NCBI RefSeq assembly: GCF_028748065.1 | Contig: NZ_CP118166.1 | Coordinates: 1,007,501-1,071,500 of the forward strand | DNA length: 64,000 nucleotides | Direction: 5' to 3' | From: Hyphococcus flavus | GTDB taxonomy: Bacteria > Pseudomonadota > Alphaproteobacteria > Caulobacterales > Parvularculaceae | In this document: one piece after another, positions 9,190-18,045 of the stretch | Position numbering within the stretch: the stretch's first letter is position 1 | Layout of the letters: every line of letters starts with the position of its first letter | The notes under the pieces: model-generated | The model's database searches: none | What the model was told of the DNA's origin: nothing | Seen by the model: the letters and a program-made list of their open reading frames with translations, nothing else | Position numbers and translations under genes: made by a program

Positions 9190-9365
9190 CCAACGTCATT
9201 AACCTCAATCGCTTCCGCAAAAAACAAAAGCGCGCTGAAAAAGAAAAACAGGCAGAGGAAAACCGTGCGAAGCACGGACGATCCAAACCTGAAAAAAAGC
9301 AGACTAAATTTGAGAACGAAAAGCTGAGTCGTCATCTCGACGGACACAAGCCGGAAGACGATTAG
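9186..9365 (+). CDS. DUF4169 family small basic protein
   Basis: A 59-residue ORF starting at GTG 9186, whose first bases overlap the rluB stop codon (GTGA overlap). The protein has the DUF4169 pattern: N-terminal V-I-N-L-N-R-F-R-K, a run of Lys/Arg/Glu/Ala (KRAEKEKQAEENRAKHGRSK) and the terminal SRHLDGHKPEDD, where LDGH is the family hallmark. It is highly charged and probably helical. DUF4169 proteins are widespread in Alphaproteobacteria and uncharacterised. Overlap with rluB and five-base spacing to rsmD indicate one transcription unit. Because it uses GTG and is under 60 residues it is easily missed by automated gene finding. Confidence 0.85.
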   Translation: MTNVINLNRFRKKQKRAEKEKQAEENRAKHGRSKPEKKQTKFENEKLSRHLDGHKPEDD

Positions 9366-9370
9366 GCGTC

Positions 9371-9934
9371 ATGCGCATCATCGGCGGCAAATTCAAAGGC
9401 AGATCGATCATTGCGCCAAAGGGCATGACCTCGCGACCGACTACGGATCGCACACGCGAGGCGTTGTTCAATATTCTCTCATCACGCGATGACGTCGATT
9501 TCGAAGGCGCGCGGATTATCGATCTCTTCGCCGGTTCGGGGGCGCTTGGGCTTGAGGCGATGTCGCGCGGCGGCGCGTGGTGTCTGTTTGTTGAAACCGA
9601 CGCGGCCGCTCGCGGCGCCATTCGCGATAATATTGAAGCGTTGTCGCTGTTCGGCGTCACAAGATTACACAGACGATCCGCGACTGACCTTGGCGCAAAG
9701 CCCGCTAATGTTGGCCCGCCCTTCACCCTCGCCTTTCTCGATCCGCCTTATAGAAAGGGTTTGTACGAACCTGCGCTCAAAAATCTGAAAGATGGCGGCT
9801 GGCTCCAACCCGGCGCAATCGCAATCGTCGAACAGGCGAAAGACGAAACACCGCCGAGTGCTGACGGCTTCATTGAAGTAGACCGGCGCATCTATGGCGA
9901 TACGCAGGTTGGAATTTACCGTTTTGAACGGTAA
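9371..9934 (+). CDS. rsmD: 16S rRNA (guanine(966)-N2)-methyltransferase
   Basis: A 187-residue SAM-dependent methyltransferase acting on G966 of 16S rRNA. The N-terminal MRIIGGKFKGR and RPTTDRTREALFN are RsmD signatures; the SAM-binding motif I is IDLFAGSGALGLEAMSRG (about 50-67) and the catalytic motif IV is DPPY at 124-127. Length matches the family. Start ATG at 9371 follows the DUF4169 stop by five bases, so it is the third gene of the rluB-DUF4169-rsmD unit. Confidence 0.95.
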   Translation: MRIIGGKFKGRSIIAPKGMTSRPTTDRTREALFNILSSRDDVDFEGARIIDLFAGSGALGLEAMSRGGAWCLFVETDAAARGAIRDNIEALSLFGVTRLHRRSATDLGAKPANVGPPFTLAFLDPPYRKGLYEPALKNLKDGGWLQPGAIAIVEQAKDETPPSADGFIEVDRRIYGDTQVGIYRFER

Positions 9935-10025
9935 TTCCTGACCGTTCGCACGTTTGTTTTTCGCCAAATTTAAGACGTCGTTAATTGAAGTTTACTATTC
10001 TGACTGCGCTTTGGGAGGCAGCGCC

Positions 10026-10301
10026 ATGTTTACCATCTTCGATGTTTACTCACTGGTTTTACTGCTTGCGTCAATGACCTTGTTCGTCAGACGGTATCTC
10101 AAGGCGAACCCGCCCGTTTATCCATATCTGATTATTGCCTGTACCTGCCTTGTGGCCAACTGGCTGGGCGAGGCTGGCGGCGGTCTTTTCGCCATGGCCC
10201 TGCTCGTCGCGGCGTCGTTTTCCTTCCTCGGCTGTCTTCTATACCCGAGCTGGAGAACGATGAGCCGTAACAAGCCACAGCAAACGACTAAAGAAGCCTG
10301 A
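10026..10301 (+). CDS. small three-helix membrane protein resembling XrtV sorting-system accessory proteins
   Basis: A 91-residue protein with three hydrophobic segments (about 5-20, 33-48 and 52-72) and a basic, hydrophilic tail. The N-terminal MFTIFDVYSLVLLL, the LFVRRYL segment with following Pro-rich loop, and CLVANWLGEAGG resemble the small proteins annotated as XrtV (exosortase V) sorting-system accessory proteins. I chose the ATG at 10026 because a GGGAGGC ribosome-binding motif sits nine bases upstream; an in-frame ATG at 9954 adds poorly conserved residues. No exosortase or PEP-CTERM protein is visible in this window, so the functional link is only by resemblance. Confidence 0.65.
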   Translation: MFTIFDVYSLVLLLASMTLFVRRYLKANPPVYPYLIIACTCLVANWLGEAGGGLFAMALLVAASFSFLGCLLYPSWRTMSRNKPQQTTKEA

Positions 10302-10342
10302 ACGCTATCCCCTTTACGCGGCCTCAACGCGTCCCTATTTTC

Positions 10343-10498
10343 ATTTCGCTGCCCGGCCCGTCAGGACGACATTCCCCGGGGCCTTATCTCATCTATCGGG
10401 AGCTGCCTCTGACTAAGGCCGTGGCCTTTATCACGCGGCGCCCACCTGGTCCTTAGGGTCCAGGGCGAATAAAAGTCCAACGGCCAGGGCGGCGCTTT
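10343..10498 (+). ncRNA. ssrS: 6S RNA
   Basis: The 309-base stretch between the small membrane gene and the 5-FCL gene holds a 6S RNA. The ends pair: CGCTGCCC (10347-10354) with GGGCGGCG (10487-10494), then GGCC/CGT with ACGGCC allowing one bulged C, forming the closing stem. Inside are further GC-rich stems (the ATTCCCCGGGGCC region, TAAGGCCGTGGCCTTTA, CCTGGTCC...GGTCCAGG) around an open bubble, mimicking an open promoter. 6S RNA binds sigma70-RNA polymerase and damps transcription in stationary phase. Position directly upstream of the 5-formyltetrahydrofolate cyclo-ligase gene is the conserved ssrS-ygfA arrangement. Exact ends are estimated from the pairing. Confidence 0.83.
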
Positions 10499-10610
10499 AT
10501 ATTTGGAGGCAGTGACGACGGATAAGTTCGTTAAAACGACCGTCTGATCATTACGGGCTCGGCTTGATCACCCTTGCTGGCAAGACGCTGCGTTGATACG
10601 GATAACCAAC

Positions 10611-11195
10611 ATGCTGCCGCCGATTGCACCCTTTCTCGATCCAAAACGCATTCTACGTGAACGTATGATTGGCGAACGCCGTACGGCGGCGAAAGCGCGC
10701 CCGGATGCGGCGGAACATGCCGCGGCGAATTTTCTGAACGCCGTTGAAGTTAGCCGAAGTGCTGTTGTTTCGCTCTATTACACCATGCGAGACGAGCTTG
10801 ATACCGAACCATTGGCGCGGGCGCTTTTTGAACGCCATGCAGACGTGGCGCTTCCTGTCGTTGCAAAAAGGAAAAGCCCGTTGATTTTTCGCCGATATGT
10901 TCCCGGCGATGATCTGATCAAAGGGTCTTATGGCGAACTTGTGCCGACGACAAACGCGCAGGAAGTAATCCCTGATATTCTGGTTGTGCCGCTGCTGGCA
11001 TTCACCAGAGAGGGCGGCAGGCTCGGTTATGGCGGCGGTTATTATGATCGCACCCTTGCCGCATTGCGTAAGGCGGGTACGCCGCTCGCCGTTGGCTATG
11101 CTTATGGCGCGCAAGAAGTTGACGCCCTGCCCCTCACCCGCCTAGACCAGCCGCTTGACTGGGTCGTGACTGAACGCGGCGCTATAAGATGCTAG
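10611..11195 (+). CDS. 5-formyltetrahydrofolate cyclo-ligase
   Basis: A 194-residue ATP-dependent enzyme converting 5-formyl-THF to 5,10-methenyl-THF. The signature is near the C terminus: GGRLGYGGGYYDRTLA, with the preceding DILVVPLLAF segment; the N-terminal half has the LRERM...R pattern of the ATP-binding region. I use the ATG at 10611; a TTG 18 bases upstream is also in frame. It follows 6S RNA on the same strand and is likely co-transcribed with it, as in the enterobacterial ssrS-ygfA unit. The YmdB-type phosphodiesterase gene follows 51 bases later. Confidence 0.92.
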   Translation: MLPPIAPFLDPKRILRERMIGERRTAAKARPDAAEHAAANFLNAVEVSRSAVVSLYYTMRDELDTEPLARALFERHADVALPVVAKRKSPLIFRRYVPGDDLIKGSYGELVPTTNAQEVIPDILVVPLLAFTREGGRLGYGGGYYDRTLAALRKAGTPLAVGYAYGAQEVDALPLTRLDQPLDWVVTERGAIRC

Positions 11196-11225
11196 CAGAG
11201 CGTTTTTTACCTGAAAACGCCCTGC
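11195..11225 (+). other. intercistronic hairpin between 5-FCL and YmdB-type genes
   Basis: GCAG-A-GCGTTTT (11195-11206) pairs with AAAACGC-C-CTGC (11214-11225), leaving one A/C mismatch and a seven-base loop. There is no T-tract after it, so it is not a classical terminator; it could be an mRNA-processing or stability element within the operon. It begins in the 5-FCL stop codon and ends ten bases before the ribosome-binding motif of the next gene. Confidence 0.4.
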
Positions 11226-11246
11226 CGGGAATGTAAGGGGCAAGCT

Positions 11247-12059
11247 TTGCGAATTGCAGTATTCGGCGATGTGATGGGACGGAGCGGGCGCACAGCCCTG
11301 CTCGACAGGCTGCCCTCCCTAAAGACGCGCTACGCCCTCGACTTTACTATCGTCAATGTTGAAAACGCCGCCGGAGGTTTCGGGGTGACGGCGAAGATCG
11401 CCGACGATTTTATCGCTGCTGGCGCGGATGTTTTGACCACGGGAAACCACGCCTATGACCAGCGCGAAGAAATCGAAATTTTTGACCGCGAAGAACGGCT
11501 GTTAAGGCCCGTAAATTTCCCAAAAGAAAATCCCGGACGCGGCAGCGGTGTTTTTACGGCAAACAACGGCTCCAGCGTTCTTGTGGTTCATGCGCAAGGA
11601 CAGATCGGCATGCCGCCAGGAGACGACCCGTTTTCTGCAGTCGACCGTGAACTTGCCGGCGCTGTTCTTGGCAAGGACGTTGACGCCATCGTCGTTGATT
11701 TTCATGCCGAAGCAACGTCGGAAAAAAACGCCATGGGGCATTTCCTTGATGGTCGCGCCAGCCTTGTTGTCGGCACACATACACACATTCCGACTGCGGA
11801 CGATCAAATCCTGCCGCGCGGCACAGGATACATCACCGACCTCGGCATGAGCGGCGACTATGACAGCGTAATCGGCATGGAAAAGTCCGAACCGTTACGG
11901 CGTTTCATTACGAAAATCCCCGGCGGGCGCTTCTCGCCCGCGGCAGGCGAAGCGACAATCAGCGGCGTCATCGTTGAGACGGATGAGAATGGGCTGGCGC
12001 AGACAATCAATCCTATCCGTCTGGGCGGAAGACTTAAAACAGCAGACCCGGTAGCTTAA
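11247..12059 (+). CDS. YmdB-family metallophosphoesterase (TIGR00282)
   Basis: A 270-residue calcineurin-like phosphodiesterase of the YmdB type, which in Bacillus hydrolyses 2',3'-cyclic nucleotides. The metal-binding motifs are FGDVMGRSGR (Asp8), NVENAAGGFG, TTGNHAYDQ, and HAEATSEKNAMG with GTHTHIPTAD near the C terminus. The start is TTG at 11247, supported by AAGGGG seven bases upstream; there is no closer ATG. It lies in a probable unit with 5-FCL. Its stop codon overlaps that of the convergent serine hydrolase (12056-12059), with no room for a terminator between them. Confidence 0.9.
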   Translation: MRIAVFGDVMGRSGRTALLDRLPSLKTRYALDFTIVNVENAAGGFGVTAKIADDFIAAGADVLTTGNHAYDQREEIEIFDREERLLRPVNFPKENPGRGSGVFTANNGSSVLVVHAQGQIGMPPGDDPFSAVDRELAGAVLGKDVDAIVVDFHAEATSEKNAMGHFLDGRASLVVGTHTHIPTADDQILPRGTGYITDLGMSGDYDSVIGMEKSEPLRRFITKIPGGRFSPAAGEATISGVIVETDENGLAQTINPIRLGGRLKTADPVA

Positions 12060-14002
12060 GCGGTGGCCGAAAAGATCACGCGCCACGCCACCAGCATGAT
12101 TGCAAGAACAACCATCGAAAGCGCAAAAATCGTGTGATGCGCCTTTCTCCAGGCGCTCCAGCCTGATCGCGTCCACGCGAGAGGCGCGCTAATCAGCAAC
12201 CCCAGAGCCATCACGAAAAGAATAAGGCCAAAGACGCGCAGGGCGACAATCGTCACCGGCGGATACTCTAACAAGGCGCTCGCTGATGCAGTCACCAGCG
12301 TCGCCGCTGTCGCGACGCCAAGGCCGGCGAAAATGAATACGCACATTGCAATGATAATGTCAGCGCGATTAAGCCAGACGCCAACCGCCTTATGACACGA
12401 AGGCCTGCCTTGTCGGCGCCACGCGCCCAGCATCGTCGTGACGCTGAACAAGAATGCCGCACCAAGCGCGAAATTAAACACGCTGCTATTATTGAATATG
12501 CCGGGCCGGTCAAAAGAGTGAACCCCGCTCGCATCTGAAATATGGGAGACTTTTCCCGACTGATCGCGCCCAAACACAACCCTCTCACCACGTAGATTTT
12601 CAAAAGTGCCGGAGGCCTCAGGCACAGATTTATAACTGTAAGCATTGCCGTTGCGAGTGATGATCAGATCATTGTTTTGTCCCGGCGCGACGGTTACGAG
12701 GTCACTTGCGGAAAAAAGTTTTTCGAACTGCGTGAATGACCGCCGGTTGGCGAAGTACTGTCCTGTGTATTCACCGGGTGATTCTACGTCGTTCAATGCG
12801 GGAGATTCCGCGATAGACGTTTCAGCAAGTAAGTGATCCATGACCAGCGCCGGAAGATCGCTGACCAACGTCCGGTCCGTTGTCGCATTCTGCGAGATGA
12901 AAAGACCAAGGCTGAGGTCGGGAACTAGCACCATATTTGTGTAGAACGTCGACGTCGCGCCGCCATGACTGAACGTTTCAACCCCGCGATGGAAGCCTGT
13001 CATGAAACCGTGCGCGAGATCCGACCCCGCCTCGCGATCGGAAAACGCCCGGGACCACATCAACTCATGCGATTGCGGCGATAACAGGCGCGTATTGCCG
13101 GTCGCGCCCCCACCCAGGTGCAGCAGCATCCATTGCGCCATATCTTCCGCCGTTGACGCCATGGCGCCGGCAGGTGCGAATGGTCCGATCTGCATATACT
13201 CGTCTGCGGCGTACGCGCCACCTGAAAACTTCACACCCTCGGCAAGATTGCTTTTCAGATTTGCTTGTATTGTTGACGGTCCTTTGAGCGTTGTGTTCGC
13301 CATTTCGATCGGCATGAGGATTTCTTTCATAAGAAAATCCTCAAAAGAAACGCCAGATACATCTTCCACGATTTTTGCGGCCAGCGCAGAGCCCCAATTC
13401 GAATAGGATGTACGCGCACCAGCCGGATAGACCCGTTTCGGCATGGTGTCATTCAAAGCCTCGGCAAGCGTTTCATTGCTGTCATCGCGATAAGTAAAAA
13501 CACTAAACGTATCCTCGAACCCGGCACGGTGTGCCATCAGATGATTCATGGTTATGGGCCCGCCAAAAGCATCTGGAATTTGCACACCTTCGAGGTACTC
13601 ATTAACATCCGTATCAAGATCTAATAGACCTCGGTCGCGCAACAGCATGACAGAGGTCCAGATGAATGTCTTCGAAACCGACCCTATACGGAACAGAGTG
13701 CCATCGCCCGTTACGGGCCTCTGCAGCGCCGCATCCGCAGCGCCATAACCTTTCGCAAAAACCAATCTCCCATCCATGACGACGCTGACCGCAACACCAG
13801 GCGTTCCATGCGCGCGCATATGGGCGCGAACAACACCGTCCACATACCCTTCGAGCACAGCTTCTTCCCGCGTAGGCTCAAATGCAGGCAGCGAAACGGT
13901 ATCGACCGGCGTTGTCGGCGCCGGATCAGGCGGCTCTTGCGCGCCCGCAATCGAGGAAAACAAAGCCGCCAACACTGCGCAAACAATAGAAACAGATCGC
14001 AT
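12056..14002 (-). CDS. serine hydrolase, class C beta-lactamase fold, with C-terminal membrane helices
   Basis: A roughly 648-residue exported protein. A signal peptide (MRSVSIVCAVLAALFSSIAGAQ) is followed by a beta-lactamase/penicillin-binding-protein-like domain with all three motifs: Ser108-Val-Ser-Lys111, Tyr199-Ser-Asn201 and His345-Gly-Gly. A middle beta-rich region follows (about 400-500), then four membrane helices (about 505-525, 545-572, 580-608, 620-645). The ATG at 14002 was chosen over an in-frame start at 14041 because it begins the signal peptide and has GGAGAG just upstream. Such proteins are esterases, D-amino-acid or peptide hydrolases, or lactamase-like; the substrate cannot be told. 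The membrane tail would tether the catalytic domain in the periplasm. Confidence 0.87.
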   Translation of the reverse strand: MRSVSIVCAVLAALFSSIAGAQEPPDPAPTTPVDTVSLPAFEPTREEAVLEGYVDGVVRAHMRAHGTPGVAVSVVMDGRLVFAKGYGAADAALQRPVTGDGTLFRIGSVSKTFIWTSVMLLRDRGLLDLDTDVNEYLEGVQIPDAFGGPITMNHLMAHRAGFEDTFSVFTYRDDSNETLAEALNDTMPKRVYPAGARTSYSNWGSALAAKIVEDVSGVSFEDFLMKEILMPIEMANTTLKGPSTIQANLKSNLAEGVKFSGGAYAADEYMQIGPFAPAGAMASTAEDMAQWMLLHLGGGATGNTRLLSPQSHELMWSRAFSDREAGSDLAHGFMTGFHRGVETFSHGGATSTFYTNMVLVPDLSLGLFISQNATTDRTLVSDLPALVMDHLLAETSIAESPALNDVESPGEYTGQYFANRRSFTQFEKLFSASDLVTVAPGQNNDLIITRNGNAYSYKSVPEASGTFENLRGERVVFGRDQSGKVSHISDASGVHSFDRPGIFNNSSVFNFALGAAFLFSVTTMLGAWRRQGRPSCHKAVGVWLNRADIIIAMCVFIFAGLGVATAATLVTASASALLEYPPVTIVALRVFGLILFVMALGLLISAPLAWTRSGWSAWRKAHHTIFALSMVVLAIMLVAWRVIFSATA

Positions 14003-14073
14003 GGACACTCTCCAGTATGAGTCGCGAACTCTACCAGACAATGCGTTTTTTTAAATGGCGGCGATGCAAATGC

Positions 14074-14334
14074 TTACATTCGGTTATCGAGCTGCGCACG
14101 CACGGATTTGCGCCCAAGCCGCGTTGCCCGGTAAGGCTCGCCGTTGCTGGAAGCGATTAACCGCCGCCGTTTTAATTTTTGAAAAACCGCGAGCGTGCAA
14201 TCCTCTAGCGTCCATCCTTCGCGGGTGGCGCAGTTTACCGAGATGATTTTTCCGTTGTCGTCTTTTTCTACCAAGATTGCGCCGCCGCGAGCGAGCGCAT
14301 GGAGCGTTCTTTGCTCCGCCTTCGAAATGTTCAT
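14074..14334 (-). CDS. YjhX family protein (toxin-like, UPF0386)
   Basis: An 86-residue protein matching the YjhX family almost end to end in pattern: [18 protein letters not shown], then [37 protein letters not shown], and the terminal [19 protein letters not shown]. In E. coli K-12 YjhX is annotated as a toxin paired with the acetyltransferase-like antitoxin YjhQ; no YjhQ-like gene is adjacent here. The ATG at 14334 begins the family homology; an upstream in-frame start adds seven residues. It sits between two serine hydrolase genes on the same strand. Toxicity in this organism is not shown by the sequence. Confidence 0.85.
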   Translation of the reverse strand: MNISKAEQRTLHALARGGAILVEKDDNGKIISVNCATREGWTLEDCTLAVFQKLKRRRLIASSNGEPYRATRLGRKSVRAQLDNRM

Positions 14335-14488
14335 GGAAATAGTCCGAGCAAACATTAACCGGACGCACGGGCCACAGCCGGCGCGTCAATCAGAATGGTT
14401 ATTGCAATACAATCTCAGACATAAATTCTCTTGAGTTCGTCTTCGTATAGAACAGAGCGGCGCAAAAGCCAATACCAAGCTGCCTTGA

Positions 14489-15694
14489 CTAGTCTTCCGA
14501 TTGCGTTCGATCGAGCGTCAAAGACGGATTTATTTCAGCATCGCCTTCGGCGATGACATTCATAAGACCAATTCGCGCTTCTCGCGCCGGCAGATGAATT
14601 CTGACATACTGCATTGTTTCCGGATCAGTTATCAGCTCTACCTGATTACTGACGATAATGGAGATCAGCTCTTTCTCCAGGAAATACGCAACATCAGCGT
14701 TGCCGCCGGCGCCGGTTCCGCCATGCCATATCAGACGGCCTAGAGGGCTTTCGTATATCCACCAGCCGTAACCATAACTGATGCCTTCACGCCTTTGCAC
14801 ATGACCAGCCCAGAGTTTTTCGACATGCTCCAATGGCAATACTGAGCCTGACTTTAAAGCCAGCATCCAGCGGTGCATATCGTCAACGGTGGACATGACC
14901 CCGCCATTACCCATCACGCCCCACTGGATTGGCAAAGCTGTAACGGGTGATGCTTGCCACTCGCCATTTACGAAACCGACGGCGACATTACGTTGTTTTA
15001 GAAAAGCATCGCCGTGAAACCCTGTGTCCTTCAGGCCCGCCGGTTTTAACAATCGCTCACGAACGAGTGTTGTATATTGCTCGCCAGTGATTTCTTCCAG
15101 AATAGCCGCCAGCAAAGTAAAACCGGAATTCGAATATCTGAAATCCTCTCCGGGTGAATAAGCAAGTTCCGAAGTAAAGATGTTTTGCAACGCCTGACTA
15201 CGCGTCATCGGCGCATAATCGTCGTCAGAATGCTCCGTCAATCCTGACGTATGAGTCATGAGCTGATGTAAGGTGATTTCGCGTTTGTCAGCTGGCGCGT
15301 CGGCAAAAAATTTGGAGACAGTATCTTCTAGTGAAACCTCACCTCCGCTTACCTCCATCATCACTAACGTCGCCGTAAACTGTTTGGAGAGGGAGCCCAC
15401 ATCTGCCACTGTTTCAGTCGTCATCGCTACGCCGGGTGCAGCCTCATCACCATATGCGCCCCTATGGAGAACAGTGTCGCCTTCAGCGACCAAAATCGAG
15501 GCTGACAAGCCATTTCGCCCTTGCCTGTCAAAATATGTTTGGACGAGCACAGGACTGACGGAGCTTCTATTTTCAGATCCCTCCTTCGCCGGAGACGACG
15601 AGCAAGACATCAATGAAAGCAAAAAGAATGGCGCAAGAATTGCCCGCTTAAAAAAATACACGTTGCTTACTCCCGCATGCATCTCGACAGGCAT
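14489..15694 (-). CDS. serine hydrolase lipoprotein, class C beta-lactamase fold
   Basis: A 401-residue protein with a lipoprotein signal (FFKRAILAPFFLLSLMSC, lipid-attachment Cys31) and the three catalytic motifs Ser101-Leu-Ser-Lys104, Tyr187-Ser-Asn189 and His324-Gly-Gly. Length and domain organisation are those of EstB/beta-lactamase-related esterases and D-peptidases. It differs from the other serine hydrolase at 12.1-14.0 kb in having a lipid anchor instead of C-terminal helices. The first Met (15694) or Met5 (15682) could be the start; both leave the signal intact. Substrate unknown. Confidence 0.87.
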   Translation of the reverse strand: MPVEMHAGVSNVYFFKRAILAPFFLLSLMSCSSSPAKEGSENRSSVSPVLVQTYFDRQGRNGLSASILVAEGDTVLHRGAYGDEAAPGVAMTTETVADVGSLSKQFTATLVMMEVSGGEVSLEDTVSKFFADAPADKREITLHQLMTHTSGLTEHSDDDYAPMTRSQALQNIFTSELAYSPGEDFRYSNSGFTLLAAILEEITGEQYTTLVRERLLKPAGLKDTGFHGDAFLKQRNVAVGFVNGEWQASPVTALPIQWGVMGNGGVMSTVDDMHRWMLALKSGSVLPLEHVEKLWAGHVQRREGISYGYGWWIYESPLGRLIWHGGTGAGGNADVAYFLEKELISIIVSNQVELITDPETMQYVRIHLPAREARIGLMNVIAEGDAEINPSLTLDRTQSED

Positions 15695-15727
15695 GATAGC
15701 CTGAAAATCAATATAATGCTAATCGGA

Positions 15728-16483
15728 TTATCGCACGTAGCTTGCACCATTGATATCGAGCGTTGCACCGGTCATCGACGGGCATGCGCCGCTTAACAAG
15801 AACAGAATTGTCTCGGCGACTTCTTCCGGCTGGGCGACACGGCCCAGAGGAATTTCATTAACTGCGTACTTGCGCGCCTCAATATCTTCCGGCGCCATGC
15901 GGGTCTCCACCCAGCCCGGCGCAATCGCATAAAGAAGAATATTCTCTCCACTTAGTCCGCGCGCCCAGGTTTTCGTCATGGCGAGCACAGCGCCTTTCGA
16001 TGCGGCGTAGGTTGCTTTTTCCAGTCCATCGCCGCGATGCCCGGCGCGGCTTGCGATGTTGACGATCGTACCGCCGCCATGCTCGCGAAAATGGGCGATT
16101 GTCGCGCGGCAAATATCCGCCGGAGCCTGTACATTCACCGCCATGGTCTTGGCCCATCCTTCATCCCATGCGCCAGTATCGCCGGTCAGCGGTGAGGCGA
16201 GGTAGACGCCGGCATTGTTTACTACGGCATCGAGCCGGCCTGCCTTTTCAATGGCTTGCTGCGCAAGCGCAAATCCAGCGCCGTGCACGGATAAATCCTG
16301 ATACAAAAAATCATCAGACCCGAGGCCGGCCGCCTCCGCAACAGCACTTGCCTTGTCGCTCGGCCCGCTCGCATGCGGCAATACGCGAGCCCCCGCCGCA
16401 TGACAGAGTTTTACCGCCGCCGCGCCGATACCGCGGGATGCGCCGGTAATCAGAACTGTTTTTCCGTTTAGGTTGAAGCTCAT
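15728..16483 (-). CDS. SDR-family oxidoreductase (3-oxoacyl-ACP-reductase-like)
   Basis: A 251-residue classical SDR: TGASRGIG at 13-20, NNAG at 89-92, catalytic Ser145, Tyr159 and Lys163 (YAASK), and the C-terminal PSMTGATLDINGA segment typical of FabG-like enzymes. The ATG at 16483 is preceded by an AGGAGCGAG motif and starts the family homology; an in-frame extension to 16627 lacks support. No signal peptide, so cytoplasmic. It is a stand-alone gene convergent with nothing closer than the serine hydrolase on the same strand; yebC starts divergently 182 bases away. Substrate cannot be assigned. Confidence 0.9.
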   Translation of the reverse strand: MSFNLNGKTVLITGASRGIGAAAVKLCHAAGARVLPHASGPSDKASAVAEAAGLGSDDFLYQDLSVHGAGFALAQQAIEKAGRLDAVVNNAGVYLASPLTGDTGAWDEGWAKTMAVNVQAPADICRATIAHFREHGGGTIVNIASRAGHRGDGLEKATYAASKGAVLAMTKTWARGLSGENILLYAIAPGWVETRMAPEDIEARKYAVNEIPLGRVAQPEEVAETILFLLSGACPSMTGATLDINGASYVR

Positions 16484-16665
16484 GGTCAATCTCGCTCCTG
16501 TTTGTTTTGTTGAAACCGTCTTGAAAGCCTGACACGCCGGCCGGTTGTGGCGACTGGCAGGCGTCAGGGTCAAGCCCACAGGCACAGTCGCGGTGCGGGG
16601 CCTTGAAATTTTGGGCTCTCGCGCCATAAGAGGCGTCTTTCAGCGCTTTCCAAAAGGACGATCCC

Positions 16666-17412
16666 ATGGCCGGGCATAGTAAATGGGCGAATATTCAACA
16701 CCGTAAAGGGCGCCAGGACGCCAAGCGGTCGAAAATGTTTTCAAAGCTGTCAAAAGAAATCACGGTGGCGGCGAAGATGGGCGCGCCGGACCCTGAGTTC
16801 AATCCACGGCTGCGCCTCGCCATTCAGGCAGCCAAAGCCCAGTCCATGCCAAAAGACAATATTGATCGCGCGATCAAGAAGTCCACAAGTGCTGACGAAT
16901 CGAACTTCGAAGAAATTCGATATGAAGGCTTTGGTCCGGGCGGCGTCGGCGTCATCGTTGAAGCGCTCACCGACAACCGCAATCGCGCCGCCAGCGAAGT
17001 GCGCACGATCTTTTCAAAGAATGGCGGCAACCTTGGCGAAACCGGGTCTGTCTCTTTCATGTTCGATCTGGTCGGCTATGTCGAGTATCCTGCGAGCGTC
17101 GCCTCCGAAGAAGGCATGCTCGAAGCGGCTATTGAAGCCGGCGCGGAAGATGTTCAGTCATCAGAAGAAACACACGAGATTTATTGCGCGTTTGATCAGC
17201 TCGCCGAAGTCAGCTCTGCACTAGAAGAAAAATTTGGCGAAGCAGCCTCGGCCAAACCAACCTGGCGCCCACAAAATACGATCGAAGTCGAGGGCGACAA
17301 AGCCGCAACATTAATGAAGCTCATTGAGTCACTCGATGATTGCGACGATGTACAGAATGTCTACGCAAACTTCGAAATTTCCGATGAAGAGATGGAGCGC
17401 CTGGCGGGTTAG
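16666..17412 (+). CDS. yebC: YebC/PmpR family transcriptional regulator
   Basis: A 248-residue protein with the invariant N terminus [21 protein letters not shown] and the three-domain YebC layout; [19 protein letters not shown] and [20 protein letters not shown] are signature segments. The family binds DNA in some species, and recent work links YebC to translation of proline-rich tracts; which applies here is not shown. Interestingly efp, whose product also relieves stalling at prolines, is the next gene, 66 bases downstream on the same strand. The usual yebC-ruvC neighbour is absent. Confidence 0.95.
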   Translation: MAGHSKWANIQHRKGRQDAKRSKMFSKLSKEITVAAKMGAPDPEFNPRLRLAIQAAKAQSMPKDNIDRAIKKSTSADESNFEEIRYEGFGPGGVGVIVEALTDNRNRAASEVRTIFSKNGGNLGETGSVSFMFDLVGYVEYPASVASEEGMLEAAIEAGAEDVQSSEETHEIYCAFDQLAEVSSALEEKFGEAASAKPTWRPQNTIEVEGDKAATLMKLIESLDDCDDVQNVYANFEISDEEMERLAG

Positions 17413-17478
17413 GCTTCTTGCCTCCCCACGCCTCGCCTGCTAGAGCGGCGCGAAACTTCTCAAGGCTAGCGAGCGCAT

Positions 17479-18042
17479 ATGAAAATCAACGGCAATGAAA
17501 TCCGCCCGGGCAACGTCATTCAGCATCAGGGCGGACTGTGGGCGGCGGTAAAAATCAACGCCGTCAAACCGGGCAAAGGCCCGGCCTATGCGCAGGTGGA
17601 GCTAAAGAACCTTGAAACCGGTTCAAAACTGAACGAGCGGTTTCGCGCATCGGAGACCGTTGAGCGCGTCCGGCTCGAGCAGAAGGATCACACTTATCTT
17701 TATGCGGAAGGCGACATGCTCGTGTTCATGGACGCCGAAAGCTATGAGCAGATCAATATTCACAAGGATATGATTGGCGACAGAACCGCATTTCTGCAGG
17801 ACGGCATGGCTGTCATCGTTGAAAGCCACGAAGGCCGCGCCATCGGCGTTCAGTTGCCGGAGCAGGTGACGCTTGAGATTGTTGATACGGAACCGACGGT
17901 AAAAGGTCAGACCGCGTCCTCGTCGTACAAGCCGTCAACCGTTGACAACGGACTGCGCGTCATGGTGCCGCCTTACATGACGGTCGGTGAAAAAATTATC
18001 GTCAACACTGAAACCATGGAATATGTGAAGCGCGCCGACTAA
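17479..18042 (+). CDS. efp: elongation factor P
   Basis: A 187-residue EF-P with its three beta-barrel domains. The modification loop is KPGKGPAY with Lys33 at the tip, equivalent to the beta-lysylated Lys34 of E. coli, so an EpmA-type modification is possible; epmA/epmB are not in the window. EF-P rescues ribosomes stalled at consecutive prolines. The conserved [21 protein letters not shown] C-terminal region ([16 protein letters not shown]) is intact. Start ATG at 17479 is the only good choice. Likely co-transcribed with yebC. Confidence 0.96.
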   Translation: MKINGNEIRPGNVIQHQGGLWAAVKINAVKPGKGPAYAQVELKNLETGSKLNERFRASETVERVRLEQKDHTYLYAEGDMLVFMDAESYEQINIHKDMIGDRTAFLQDGMAVIVESHEGRAIGVQLPEQVTLEIVDTEPTVKGQTASSSYKPSTVDNGLRVMVPPYMTVGEKIIVNTETMEYVKRAD

Positions 18043-18045
18043 GGC

